NCBI RefSeq assembly: GCF_001729485.1 | Contig: NZ_CP017157.1 | Span: forward strand, 4,340,001-4,404,000 | Direction of reading: 5' to 3' | DNA length: 64,000 nt | From: Streptomyces lydicus | GTDB lineage: Bacteria > Actinomycetota > Actinomycetes > Streptomycetales > Streptomycetaceae | In this document: positions 1 through 7,781 of the stretch, piece by piece | Layout: each line of letters begins with the position of its first letter | Numbering within the stretch: position 1 is the stretch's first letter | Notes under the pieces: generated by a model | Database searches by the model: none | The model's input: the letters and a program-made list of their open reading frames with translations, nothing else | What the model was told of the DNA's origin: nothing | Position numbers and translations under genes: made by a program

Positions 1-326
1 ACCAGCTACCGAGGCACCGAGCGGGTCTTCCTGGGCGCCTCTGGTGAACGCGGAGGCGGTGGTGGCGAGCCCACCCCGTCGCCCACGCCGACGGACTCCG
101 GCAGGCCCACGCCGTCGCACAGCCCGTCGACCCCGGCGCCGGATCCGTCCGCACCCGGTGGCGGCCACAGCGGGCCGTCGGCGACGGACAACCCTGGCGG
201 CGGCCTCGCCCACACCGGAAACACCACCGCCGTGGGTCTGATCGCGGGCCTGGCCGTGGCGCTGGCCGTGGCGGGGGCGGCCTCACCTGGTGGATGCGCC
301 GCCGCAAGCAGGGCCCCACCGGCTGA
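1..326 (+). pseudogene. C-terminal part of a sortase-anchored surface protein (5' end outside window, one frameshift)
   Basis: Frame 1 from the window edge gives a Gly/Pro/Ser/Thr-rich wall-spanning stretch, then the class E sortase motif LAHTG (codons near 205-220), a hydrophobic segment (VGLIAGLAVALAVAG) and, after a +1 shift in the G run near 270-276, a basic tail (MRRRKQGPTG) ending at TGA 324-326. One extra G there would restore a standard sorting signal, so a base missing from a homopolymer is more likely than real decay. The product would be secreted and covalently linked to peptidoglycan by a class E sortase; its N-terminal function cannot be seen. Confidence 0.7.
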
Positions 327-543
327 GGGGAGCAGGTGGCTGTGTCCCGCGCGAGGGCCTCACTCCCGCATCCGGGGGTGGGGCCTCTCGCATGGTTGGA
401 GGAGATTCTCAGGTGGTGGTGGGTGTGGAGTGTCCGTTGTGTGGGGGGGGGTGGGTGTATCACGCCCGGGAATCCGGTGATGCTCTGTGTGGCTGGCTTA
501 CTTCTGTTTGGCTGGGGTTTTGAGGGTAAGGGGGTTGGCGTTC

Positions 544-843
544 ATGGCGCTTACGCATTGGGGATTCATCTACACCGCGGCCGGCAGCGCTGCGGGTGGC
601 GAGGTCAATGTCGTGGATACCGGCAGGTGTCGGACTGTTTTGGTGGGGGTGGGCAGGCCCGAGGAGGGTGTTGAGGCTGCGCGGCGTCTGGTGGAGGAGG
701 GTGTGCAGTTGATCGAGTTGTGTGGGGGGTTTGGCCCTGTGTGGGCTGGGCGCGTCATCGAGGCGATCGGCGGGGCGGTCCCGGTGGGCACGGTCGGCTA
801 CGGTCCCGAAGCAGTCGATCAGGTTCACGCAATCTTTTCCTGA
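544..843 (+). CDS. DUF6506 family protein
   Basis: A 99-aa protein starting MALTHWGFIY, with VVDTGRCRTVLVGV, a LIELCGGFGPVW core and a VPVGTVGYGPEAVD segment, which together match the small DUF6506 proteins common in actinobacteria and proteobacteria. The upstream in-frame extension to 487 is low in similarity, so the ATG at 544 is preferred. The function of the family is not known. It stands alone: the preceding anchored protein ends 218 bases upstream and the next gene begins 246 bases downstream. Confidence 0.75.
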   Translation: MALTHWGFIYTAAGSAAGGEVNVVDTGRCRTVLVGVGRPEEGVEAARRLVEEGVQLIELCGGFGPVWAGRVIEAIGGAVPVGTVGYGPEAVDQVHAIFS

Positions 844-1089
844 CCGTACGTCGCAGGCAGCGGTCAGCCGGCGGTGCTTGGGCACGCGGGCACCGGGTGC
901 GTGCTGCCCCTGTGACCCTTACCGCGAGATACCTGGCTCAAGTAGCGGTAGGGAGAGGGGAATAGCAGGTGGCCGGCCTGCGCTGACCAGGACGGCCTCA
1001 GGCGGGGCAGCATCATCTGTCCCATCGCCGGCCGCGTCATCGGGGCATGACCCATGGGCCTTGCGGCCCGCGACCTACGGGGGACAACC

Positions 1090-1488
1090 GTGAGCGAGAC
1101 CCGCACCGTCGTCGAGGAGTTCTACCGCCGTCTGGACAACGGGGAGACCAACCGGTTGGGCGAGCTGTTCGCCGATGAGATCGAGTGGGACATCTATGGC
1201 GCTGAGGAAGTGCCTTGGACCGGCCGGCGCACTACGCGCCAGCAGGCCGTGGAGTTCTTCGCCACGCTGCCCGACCACCTCCAGCCGGAGGACTTCGCGG
1301 TCTTGCACCTCCTTGTCGAGGGCACCGAGGCGGTGGCCCTGGGCACCATGCGCCACATCGTGAAGGCGACGGGTAAGACGTTTTCGTCTCCCTTCGCTTT
1401 CCACTTCACGGTCGCAGACGGCAAGATCACGCGCTATGTCACCTTTGAGGACAGCCTTGCCCTGGCTCGGGCCTTCGAGGCGGTCTGA
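1090..1488 (+). CDS. SnoaL-like / NTF2-fold protein
   Basis: A 132-aa alpha+beta barrel protein (VEEFYRRLDNG, then FADEIEWDIYG, VLHLLVEGTEAVALG and FHFTVADGKITRYVTFED), the order and spacing typical of the SnoaL/ketosteroid-isomerase-like NTF2 superfamily. GTG 1090 is chosen because a GGGGA motif lies about 6 bases upstream; an in-frame start at 1054 adds unconserved residues. Such proteins bind small hydrophobic molecules or act as isomerases or hydrolases, and the substrate cannot be told from sequence. A terminator-like hairpin follows at 1504-1539. Confidence 0.75.
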   Translation: MSETRTVVEEFYRRLDNGETNRLGELFADEIEWDIYGAEEVPWTGRRTTRQQAVEFFATLPDHLQPEDFAVLHLLVEGTEAVALGTMRHIVKATGKTFSSPFAFHFTVADGKITRYVTFEDSLALARAFEAV

Positions 1489-1503
1489 ACGGCGGGAAAG
1501 ACC

Positions 1504-1539
1504 GGGGGAGGCACCTGACGGCCACCGGGTGCCACCCCC
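1504..1539 (+). terminator. hairpin after the NTF2-like gene
   Basis: Near-perfect 12-bp arms (1504-1515 and 1528-1539, one mismatch, GC-rich) with a 12-nt loop begin 15 bases after the stop codon. There is no U-tract, as is usual for actinobacterial terminators. Confidence 0.5.
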
Positions 1540-2199
1540 GGGCACCGTTCTCTCCGTCCGGATGCCGCTCGACCGGCTCACGCACGGCCTCGCCGTCCCC
1601 CTTCAGCTCTGGCCGGCTACCGCCATCGACGCTCCGTGGCCCGACTTATCTTCCTGAGACGTCGGTCCGCTGCCTGCTCAGGTTGCGGGGCGCCCACGCG
1701 GGCGGGCCAGTAAAACGGCCAGGCGGACGCACCCGACACACATCCTGTGCCCAAGGGGGCTTCACATGCGCTGGGTTCGGCCAGTTTTCCAAGCAGGCTC
1801 CGGCCGGCTGCGGGGGAGGGGGTGGAAGACCGGGTGGCTGCGCCGGCCGGGTTCGTAGCAGGAGATCAGCCGGATGGGGCGGGAACTACTCGACGGGCGC
1901 AGCAGACTTCTACGGCAGGCCGGCACTTGCGAAGGCGAGCAGGCTGCACGTGACGCACCTGTGCGAGCCGTACCACGCACTGGCTCCCGCCGGGGGCACA
2001 TTCGCGGACTGCTGGCGCGTTCCGGCGCGCCGTGGCTCGCTGCCGGGAGGCGTCGGCCTGTCAGGAGATCGAGCCGGCGTCAGGGCCGGGGCCGATGGAG
2101 CGCGTAGGGACCCGCGTGCCGTCGGTCGTGGTTCGGTCGCAAACCGCGCGGCGTGCGCGGATGCCGTGCACGCCGCATCGAGCAGGGAGAGACAGTCGA
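1540..2199. other. intergenic region without a recognisable gene
   Basis: About 660 bases upstream of the DJ-1/PfpI gene. Frames are open by chance (high GC) but show no family-like segment on either strand. Nothing definite seen. Confidence 0.4.
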
Positions 2200-2780
2200 T
2201 GCCGTTACGCGTTCAGATCCTCATGTATGACGGGGTGGAGGAGCAGGATTTCGTCGGGCCGCGTGACGTTCTCGGTCACGCTGAGCGTGTGGGCGGCCCG
2301 GTGCAGACGGCACTGGTGCGGCCCTCGGCTCCTGGCAAGGTGACGTGCTTCTTCGGCACCGAGGTCATGGTGCCGGCTGTATGGGAGCCCGCCGATTCCG
2401 ATGTTCTGATCGTGCCGGGCGGCGGTGATCAGCTGATCCACGATTCAGAGGTCTTACAAAGCCTCGTTCGGGCCCAGGAGGCCGGGGTCACCGTCGCGGG
2501 CGTCTGTACAGGAGTGATGGTGCTGTCTGCGGCAGGCTTGACCAGGGGCCGCCCGTGCACGACTCACCACCTCGCCAAGGCTGAGCTGGCGGCGCAGGGA
2601 GGCACGGTGGTTGACGCGCGTGTCGTTGATGACGGGAATCTGGTGACCGCGGGTGGTGTCACCAGCGGAATTGATCTGGCGCTGTGGCTGATCACCCGTG
2701 AGTGCGGAGCGTCCCTGGCCAGCAGCGTCGCGTCGGTCATGGAGTTCGAGCAGCGCGGTGTCGTCTGGCGAAGCACCTGA
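2200..2780 (+). CDS. DJ-1/PfpI family protein (full-length copy)
   Basis: A 193-aa class I glutamine amidotransferase-like protein. Visible hallmarks are YDGVEEQDFVGP near the N-terminus (the Glu that pairs with the nucleophile), VLIVPGGGDQ and the nucleophile elbow GVCTGVMVL with its Cys, followed by TTHH and a C-terminal TSGIDLALW helix. Relatives are isonitrile hydratase-like and AraC-associated DJ-1 proteins; substrate unknown. ATG 2200 follows a GGGAGA ribosome site. From 2237 onward the gene lies in the giant inverted repeat. Its 12 first codons are outside it, so only this copy is complete; the right-arm copy lacks the start. Confidence 0.85.
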
Positions 2781-3144
2781 AGCGCCCTCACATGGCGGCG
2801 TCCGGACCATCGCAGGCACCGGCACCGGCGCCGCCCGGGCGCCATCGACGCGGCCGCCCGCCGCTGGCACGGCCGCCGACACGGCCAGCGCGGCTGGCGC
2901 GGCCGGCGGGGTGGTGCTGAACCTCAGACCGCCGCACCGCGACAGGGCACGGCCTCCTCCTGCTGCGCAAGGAGTACACCGCCGCCCGCACAGCACCCTC
3001 CAGGGGATGCGACTGCCCCGCCACCACACCGGACGCCAGCCCGGACGCCACCGCGGACACGCCAAAGGCCCTCGACTCCGGCCGTGGCGCCCCGAGTTGC
3101 GGGACGTGGCCGGGTCGAGGGCCTGGCGGCAGGCGGCGCCGCGC
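2781..3144. other. intergenic region between convergent genes, left arm
   Basis: GC-rich and repetitive (Ala/Pro/Gly-coding drift on both strands). It contains the hairpin at 3066-3124; no gene supported. The mirror region is 24577-24940. Confidence 0.5.
3066..3124. terminator. bidirectional hairpin between DJ-1 and secreted-protein genes
   Basis: Perfect 11-bp arms AGGCCCTCGAC (3066-3076) and GTCGAGGGCCT (3114-3124) enclose a further imperfect GC-rich stem. It lies between two convergent stop codons and is repeated in the right arm at 24597-24655. Confidence 0.6.
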
Positions 3145-3570
3145 TCAGACGGTGGCGGTGGCCGTCGTGTCGGCGTAGCGGAAGCCGTCGTCGTCGAAGT
3201 AGAAGACGGTGACCTTCACCTTGTCGCCTTTTTCGAAGCCCAAGGTGGCGGCCGGCTTGAGCCGGACCTGTGCGGTGTGGTCGGCGTAGTCGCAGACGAG
3301 CTTGTCGACCTTGATGGTGCCCGCGCCGTACCCCTTGAGCTTGGCGGAGGTGATCTCCTCGGCGTTGGCGACCAGCTGGTGGTTCATGCCCGGGTCGCAG
3401 GAGTACGTGACGTTCACCCGCAGGCCCGCCCCGTCCAGCGCGACCTTGTTGACCGCGATCAAATTGGCCTTGGCCGCGGCCATCGGCGCACTCGCCAGGA
3501 CACCGGCCCCGGCCAGAGCGACGACGGCGACGCCACCGGCGACACCGCGCCGGATGCGAGATGCCTTCAT
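3145..3570 (-). CDS. small secreted protein, left-arm copy
   Basis: A 141-aa protein with a clear Sec signal peptide (basic MKASRIRRG, hydrophobic core, cleavage expected after the APMAAA region near residue 30) and a beta-rich mature part with two Cys (VTYSCDPG and KLVCDYAD) and a YFDDDGF motif. It looks like a single Ig/fibronectin-like extracellular domain; no named family is recognised. ATG 3570 is chosen because a GGAAGGAAAA ribosome site precedes it; an in-frame upstream start at 3597 lacks one. It is identical to the right-arm copy at 24151-24576. Confidence 0.75.
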   Translation of the reverse strand: MKASRIRRGVAGGVAVVALAGAGVLASAPMAAAKANLIAVNKVALDGAGLRVNVTYSCDPGMNHQLVANAEEITSAKLKGYGAGTIKVDKLVCDYADHTAQVRLKPAATLGFEKGDKVKVTVFYFDDDGFRYADTTATATV

Positions 3571-3945
3571 GAGTTTTCCTTCCCCCCGCGCAGTCACGGT
3601 TGCAACGACTGCGACGCTTGTTCGTTTTCGGTCGGTTCACACATTACGTGATCTTCCAACGGCATCGAACCCCTTTCCGAACACCCGCCCAACCGCCCGC
3701 GACGCGGGCAGTCCGCGGCGTCCGCCAAGGCCACCAACCAGGCATCCAGCGGTGCGCCCCAGCGCGGCTCGGACAGCGGCAAGACAGCCGGTTCATCCCC
3801 GAACGGGCGCGTCGGCCAAGCACCGTTCGCCCTCCTCGGGCACCGGGCCGGCCCCCTCCGGCGCCAAGGGCTACGGGCAGGCATGCGGGGGCGACGACCT
3901 GACATTCCCCGCGTGCCCCGAGAGCGGCCCGCGGCTACCTCCTGC

Positions 3946-3999
3946 TGCCCGCCTGCCCGCCTGCCCGCCTGCCCGCCTGCCCGCCTGCCCGCCTGCCCG
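3946..3999. repeat. tandem repeat, unit TGCCCGCC x ~7
   Basis: Nearly seven perfect head-to-tail copies of an 8-bp unit. As 8 is not a multiple of 3, copy-number change would shift any reading frame through it. The mirror copy is at 23722-23776 with the same number. Confidence 0.9.
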
Positions 4000-4153
4000 G
4001 CTACGCCGGCCAGCCGCGCCCGGCATCACCCGCATGATTCCCGGCGCGTTGCCCTCAGTCTCCTTCGACTCGAAGGGCATCGAGGTGACCAGCGCAGAGC
4101 AGGCGGTCGGCCCGGCGATCAAGTCAGTGGTTCCACGACCCTCTACGCCGGCA

Positions 4154-4197
4154 CCAACCCCAACCCCAACCCCAACCCCAACCCCAACCCCAACCCC
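4154..4197. repeat. tandem repeat, unit CCCCAA x 7
   Basis: Seven perfect 6-bp units encoding Asn-Pro dipeptides in the frame of the surrounding remnant (Pro-Thr in the next frame). The mirror copy is TTGGGG x 7 at 23523-23567. Confidence 0.9.
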
Positions 4198-5089
4198 GAC
4201 CCCAGACCGCCAACACCAACGACGGCGGCATCGAGTTCACGTTCCTCATCGCGGCCAACGGCACGTCCGCCCCGAACCAGGCGCGCGTGTCCACCGGCTC
4301 CGTCACGGTCGACAAGCCCATCGTCACCAACTGGCACACCACCCCGCCAACACCACCCCCGCCAACGACACCGACAACTGACGACGACCGTCTCGACAGT
4401 CCCGGGCGGACACACAAGCGGCCCCGAGCGGCCCACACGAGCAGTCCCTCAAAACCCGCACGCAACGACTCACGCGATCAACCAGGCCCTGCCCCCTCAC
4501 CCTTTGCCTGACCCAGCCTCACCGTCGAGGAGCCTCCAAGCCCCTACTCACACCGCGCGGCCCCGACCCGAATGACCGGCCCGGGCCACGCCGGTCTCTT
4601 CACACCCACGGCTCCAGGCGGCGAACAAGCCCTTCACCAGCGACGTTCGCATGTGCGCGGGCAGGAACCTGCGCGTCATCTGCGCCAGGAACAGAACCGC
4701 CCGAACACCTCCACCGCACGCGACCACGACGACTTCCACACCCCGCCGACGTACAAACCGCTGTCGGGACCGAAGCCCCCACACCAACACACCCACAACC
4801 ACGCCGGGCGCGGACGGAGGGCAGTACCCGCCCCCGGCGACGCGAGCAACGCCTTCCCCCGCCTGATCAGCGGCAGCAGCTCACACCAGCGGACCACAGC
4901 CCCAAGAAGCCCTTTGGTAGCCATTGTTGGGAACAGGCCCCGATTGGCAGGTCATGTCGTGAATTCGTAACGGCATCGGGTGAGGGGCAACGGGCGGGGC
5001 GCCCGGCCCATCTGGACAGTCAGCAAGGCGCACCGGGCGCCTTCACAACCAGGCGGGCCTCACCAGAGGGGGCCTGCAGGGGGAAGCTC

Positions 5090-5512
5090 ATGACCAGGAC
5101 GAAGAAGATCGGGGCGATGACGCGGGGCGGCCGTGCGATGGTGATCGGTGCGCTGGGGCTGGCCTCAGTGACCCTGGCCGCCGCACCGGCGTTCGCCAAA
5201 GGCACGATGGACATCACCGCCCCGCGCACCGTGCATGTCGGCAAGACCATCACGATCAAGGCACACGGCGACGATGACAGCGCCGGCTTCCTGCACCAGC
5301 TGTGCCTGGAGGAAAACGGCTTCGGCCAAGGGTGGCACCAGGAGAACTGCAGCCCCGCGGTCGCCGGCGACGCAAAGGTCACCGCACACGGCACCTCCGC
5401 GCGCCGCGGCAACCTGAAATTCCGTGCGGTGCTCTACGGCCTGACCAGCCGGCACGACCACAAGCCCGTGCGCCTGCACACCTCTGACGTGGTGACGGTG
5501 CACGTCCGCTGA
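5090..5512 (+). CDS. small secreted protein, left-arm copy
   Basis: A 140-aa protein with a Sec signal peptide (basic MTRTKKIGAMTRGGR, hydrophobic core, likely cut after APAFA near residue 36). The mature domain begins KGTMDITAPRTVHVGKTITI, an Ig-like beta-sandwich opening, and has two Cys (LHQLCLEEN, QENCSPA). Exported and probably soluble; no family recognised. A GGGGAAGCTC ribosome site precedes ATG 5090. It resembles the 3145-3570 product in size and architecture. A 12-bp hairpin follows. The right-arm copy is at 22208-22630. Confidence 0.75.
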   Translation: MTRTKKIGAMTRGGRAMVIGALGLASVTLAAAPAFAKGTMDITAPRTVHVGKTITIKAHGDDDSAGFLHQLCLEENGFGQGWHQENCSPAVAGDAKVTAHGTSARRGNLKFRAVLYGLTSRHDHKPVRLHTSDVVTVHVR

Positions 5513-5521
5513 AGCCGTCCA

Positions 5522-5565
5522 GCGCGGCCGTGGACAGCCGGCACGCCCCCTGCCCACGGCCGCGC
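5522..5565 (+). terminator. hairpin after secreted-protein gene
   Basis: Perfect 12-bp arms (5522-5533, 5554-5565) with a 20-nt loop, 9 bases past the stop. The mirror is at 22155-22198. Confidence 0.55.
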
Positions 5566-5671
5566 ACCGGCCGGGCCCTCTCCCGCCGGCGGGCGTTCGG
5601 GAAGAGAGTTCAAGGCCCTGATCCCGCCTGGCGGGAGGCGCCACTGATCAACCGGGGAGTGGGAGATACCT

Positions 5672-6110
5672 CGCATCCCGTTGCAGTACGAGCGGGCCGT
5701 TCTCGCCGGCGCGGCGGTCCGGGAGAAGCTGCGCACCACCGGCGCCGCGCGGGCCAGGCATACGACGTCGTCGCGCACCAGCAGGCCGCGATGCCCGGGC
5801 AGCTGCTCGCGCCCCCGGCAGCCGCATCCGACACGGCAACCAGACGGAAGCGGACCCTCGGGAAGCGGTCGACCTGACGGCGCTGTGGGCCTTGAGAGAA
5901 TCCCGTGCGGACGTGGAGGCCCTGGATCTCACGACCGAGCGGCTGCGCCTCCTCCAGGACGTGTTCACCAAGGCCGCCGACGACTCCCGCGCCCGCGCGG
6001 ATCGCTACGCGAACAGGACGATGCCGACAGGCCGCACCCGGTGCGCCAGGACGACCAGCAGGCTCACCGGCCGCAGCAGCCGGGACCGCGCCGCAGCCGG
6101 CCGTAGCCTC
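5672..6110 (+). pseudogene. possible decayed hypothetical gene, left arm
   Basis: Three adjoining segments in different frames have protein-like composition and join smoothly: LQYERAVLAGAAVREKLRTT (near 5681), GQAYDVVAHQQAAMPGQLL (near 5757), and LWALRESRADVEALDLTTER continuing into LRLLQDVFTKAADDSRARAD (5885-6005), the last a strong amphipathic helix. Two frameshifts separate them and are the same in both arms. No family recognised. The remaining sequence between 5566 and 6151 shows nothing else. Confidence 0.3.
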
Positions 6111-6140
6111 CGTGGCCGAGCCCTGCCCCCCGCCCCCGGG

Positions 6141-6168
6141 TCGAACCTGTCTCAGGAGGCAGGTTCGA
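6141..6168 (-). terminator. hairpin at the end of the XRE regulator gene
   Basis: Perfect 9-bp arms TCGAACCTG / CAGGTTCGA with a 10-nt loop, overlapping the regulator stop codon at 6152. The mirror is at 21552-21579. Confidence 0.5.
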
Positions 6169-7231
6169 TGAAGAACACCTGGCCGCCCTTGCCCACACAC
6201 CGCCCCATCACCGCTTCCGCACCGGCGGCGGTCTCCGAGCCCTTGATACCGACGCATCCGTGGCCGTCCACCCGGAGCACGTACCTGCCCCCTCCGCGCG
6301 GCCCGGAGGGTTCGACATGGAAGCGGCTGCCCTGGTCGCACGCGTCCCACGGCTCCAGCAGCCCCGCGCCCGGTCCCTCGGTGAGGACCTTCAGGCAGCC
6401 CTTGCCGTAGTCGGGGTGGTGCCACTGGATCCGGTAGGTGTCCCCACCCAGCGGCTCCAGCACCGTGCCCTGCGGCGCCACCTGGTCACACGGCCGCTGC
6501 ACGGCCACCAGCGGGGTGTACCGCCCGTCCCGCACGCGCCCGTCGGTCACACACAGGCCGGAAGCGGTGGCCGGGCGGATACGTACCCAGCCGCTGGGCG
6601 GTTCCGGCGCGGCGCCAGGGGAGACCGAGCCGCCCCCGCGGTCGGCACCGAGGGCCTCCGTCGGCTTGCCGGCCCGCCGGTCCGCCGGCCCGTCCCCGCC
6701 CAGCCACCCGGCTGCGACCCCGGCCGCCGCGCCGACCAGGGCGAGAAGGCAGGCCGCAAGGACGAGCACCGACCGCCCACGAGGGTCGGCCACGAGCCGG
6801 GCGGGCCCTCTTTCCCGCTCCGCGACCGGCGCACCGCCGGTCCGCGCGACTCCGCGTTCCCGATCACCACCGTCCACGCCAACGCCCTCGCCGACGCCCT
6901 CGCCAACGCCCTCGCCCTCGCCGACGCCCTCGGCGGCCCCCGCCCCACCCGCCCGGCCACAGACCCGGTCCCAGGCTCGCAGCCACAACTCCACCCGAGG
7001 CCCCTCCCCGCATGCCCGCACAAACGCGGCCAGCAGTTCGGGACGCGGCTGCGTGCGTCCGCCGAGCACGTCAGCCAGTGTGCTGCGCGGCAGGATGTCC
7101 CCCCGTGCCTCGGCACGGCGCTCCAACTGCCGGTACGTCAGGCCCGACCGCTCCTTCAACAGCCGCAGCTGCGCCACGAACCCGGCGGCCTCCAGCGCTC
7201 CGTGCGGTGCTGGCTCACCCTGGCTCTCCAC
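6152..7231 (-). CDS. XRE-type regulator with membrane segment and lectin-like C-terminal domain, left-arm copy
   Basis: A 359-aa three-part protein. Residues about 15-85 form an XRE helix-turn-helix (FVAQLRLLKERSGLTYRQLE, then LPRSTLADVLGG). Next come a charged linker with a GEGVGEGVG repeat (encoded by tandem 6/12-bp repeats near 6880-6930), one transmembrane helix (VLVLAACLLALVGAAAGVAA), and an outward domain with VRIRPATASGLCVTDGR, several Cys and DGHGCVGIKG, resembling ricin-type beta-trefoil modules. Such XRE-TM-trefoil proteins are frequent in Streptomyces and presumably link an outside signal to transcription. GTG 7231 has a GGAAGG site. It is divergent from the peptide cassette across a strong dyad (7275-7371) and is probably its regulator. 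Confidence 0.75.
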   Translation of the reverse strand: MESQGEPAPHGALEAAGFVAQLRLLKERSGLTYRQLERRAEARGDILPRSTLADVLGGRTQPRPELLAAFVRACGEGPRVELWLRAWDRVCGRAGGAGAAEGVGEGEGVGEGVGEGVGVDGGDRERGVARTGGAPVAERERGPARLVADPRGRSVLVLAACLLALVGAAAGVAAGWLGGDGPADRRAGKPTEALGADRGGGSVSPGAAPEPPSGWVRIRPATASGLCVTDGRVRDGRYTPLVAVQRPCDQVAPQGTVLEPLGGDTYRIQWHHPDYGKGCLKVLTEGPGAGLLEPWDACDQGSRFHVEPSGPRGGGRYVLRVDGHGCVGIKGSETAAGAEAVMGRCVGKGGQVFFIEPAS

Positions 7232-7274
7232 ACCCTCATCCTTCCCGGCACCCCATCACCGGACAACGTCACCT

Positions 7275-7333
7275 TTCGGTCCTTGTCCGGGACCCGGTCC
7301 GGGCTCCCGGACCGATCCCGGACAAGGACCGAA
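7275..7333. promoter_or_regulatory. 59-bp operator-like nested dyad between regulator and peptide cassette, left arm
   Basis: Outer perfect 18-bp arms (7275-7292 and 7316-7333) enclose perfect 9-bp inner arms (7295-7303 and 7306-7314) with a 2-nt spacer. The arms contain the half-site TTGTCCGG/CCGGACAA. Position in the divergent intergenic region suggests an operator for the XRE regulator, though an RNA hairpin in the cassette leader is also possible. The mirror copy is at 20387-20445. Confidence 0.7.
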
Positions 7334-7348
7334 CCTCGTCCGACCAGG

Positions 7349-7371
7349 CCGGACACCCCGACGGTGTCCGG
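7349..7371. promoter_or_regulatory. second dyad CCGGACACC-N5-GGTGTCCGG
   Basis: Perfect 9-bp inverted repeat (7349-7357, 7363-7371) sharing the GTCCGG core with the larger dyad 16 bases upstream. Likely a second regulator site upstream of the peptide gene (ATG 7470). The mirror is at 20349-20371. Confidence 0.55.
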
Positions 7372-7469
7372 GACAGGCCAAGCGCCTTGCCCGGCCACGG
7401 GCACCACGACAGATTCGTCGGCATCCACGGCACCAACACACGGGACCGAACACGACTGGGAGACGCCGA

Positions 7470-7705
7470 TGTTCGCAAGGATCGAAGCGCTGGGGAGCAG
7501 GCTCCTGCAACGGCTGGCACCCGAGGTGGAGGCGCACGCATCGAGCGCGGCGTGCGACTACCAATACCTGTGCGTCCGCGGCACGAGCGGATGCAACTCA
7601 ACGGGCCACACCTGGTGGAAGTACCGGCTCGCCTGCCCCGACGGGTCCACGGGCAACTGGATCTTCGGCTACTGCGACAACTGCACCCCCGGCGACTGGG
7701 GCTGA
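7470..7705 (+). CDS. six-cysteine secreted peptide precursor, left-arm copy
   Basis: A 78-aa precursor. Residues 1-27 are amphipathic (MFARIEALGSRLLQRLAPEV, then AHASSA) rather than a classic hydrophobic signal peptide. The A/S-x-A sequence before residue 28 fits a signal-peptidase-type cut. The core of about 51 residues is rich in aromatic, Gly and Thr residues, with Cys at 29, 35, 42, 56, 69 and 72 (the last two as CDNC), enough for three disulfides. A GGGAG site precedes ATG 7470. The genes that follow encode two thiol-redox membrane proteins, an exporter and a signal peptidase, so this is inferred to be the cargo of a dedicated maturation/export line. Antimicrobial or signalling activity is a guess. 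The right-arm copy is at 20015-20250. Confidence 0.75.
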
Positions 7706-7781
7706 CGGGCCCGCCTCGCACAACAAACCGCCCGGGGCCGGCAGCGCCCGCCCCGGGCCCACCCAGGGAAAGGGACGGCAG

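Larger units (their letters stand above)
3880..4381 (+). pseudogene. decayed secreted/surface protein with Pro-Asn repeat, left arm
   Basis: Fragments in different frames read as one protein. FDSKGIEVTSAEQAVGPAIK (4069-4130) is followed by an (Asn-Pro)n tract encoded by seven CCCCAA units, then NTNDGGIEFTFLIAANGT and VSTGSVTVDKPIVTNW, with the end at 4381 or 4511 depending on frame. This resembles an extracellular beta-sandwich protein interrupted by frameshifts at both low-complexity tracts. No start codon with a ribosome site is apparent. The same breaks occur in the right arm, so they are not confined to the noisy inner half. Confidence 0.4.
3571..5089. other. 1.5-kb region with tandem repeats and a decayed surface-protein gene, left arm
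   Basis: Between divergent secreted-protein genes. It holds a 7-copy 8-bp repeat (3946-3999), a 7-copy 6-bp repeat (4154-4197) and the coding remnant at 3880-4381. The rest (4382-5089) shows no supported gene. One C-run length difference from the right arm lies near 4905. Confidence 0.5.

Noticed and set aside
1683..2199. An N-terminal extension of the DJ-1/PfpI gene
   Set aside because: The family begins at the ATG 2200 strand, which has its own ribosome site; upstream codons are low-complexity.
3946..3999. Possible CRISPR-like repeats
   Set aside because: An 8-bp unit repeated directly with no spacers; no cas genes in the window.
4572..4970. A 132-codon frame downstream of the Asn-Pro repeat
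   Set aside because: His/Thr/Pro-rich with no conserved pattern or ribosome site; it changes frame between the arms at a C run.
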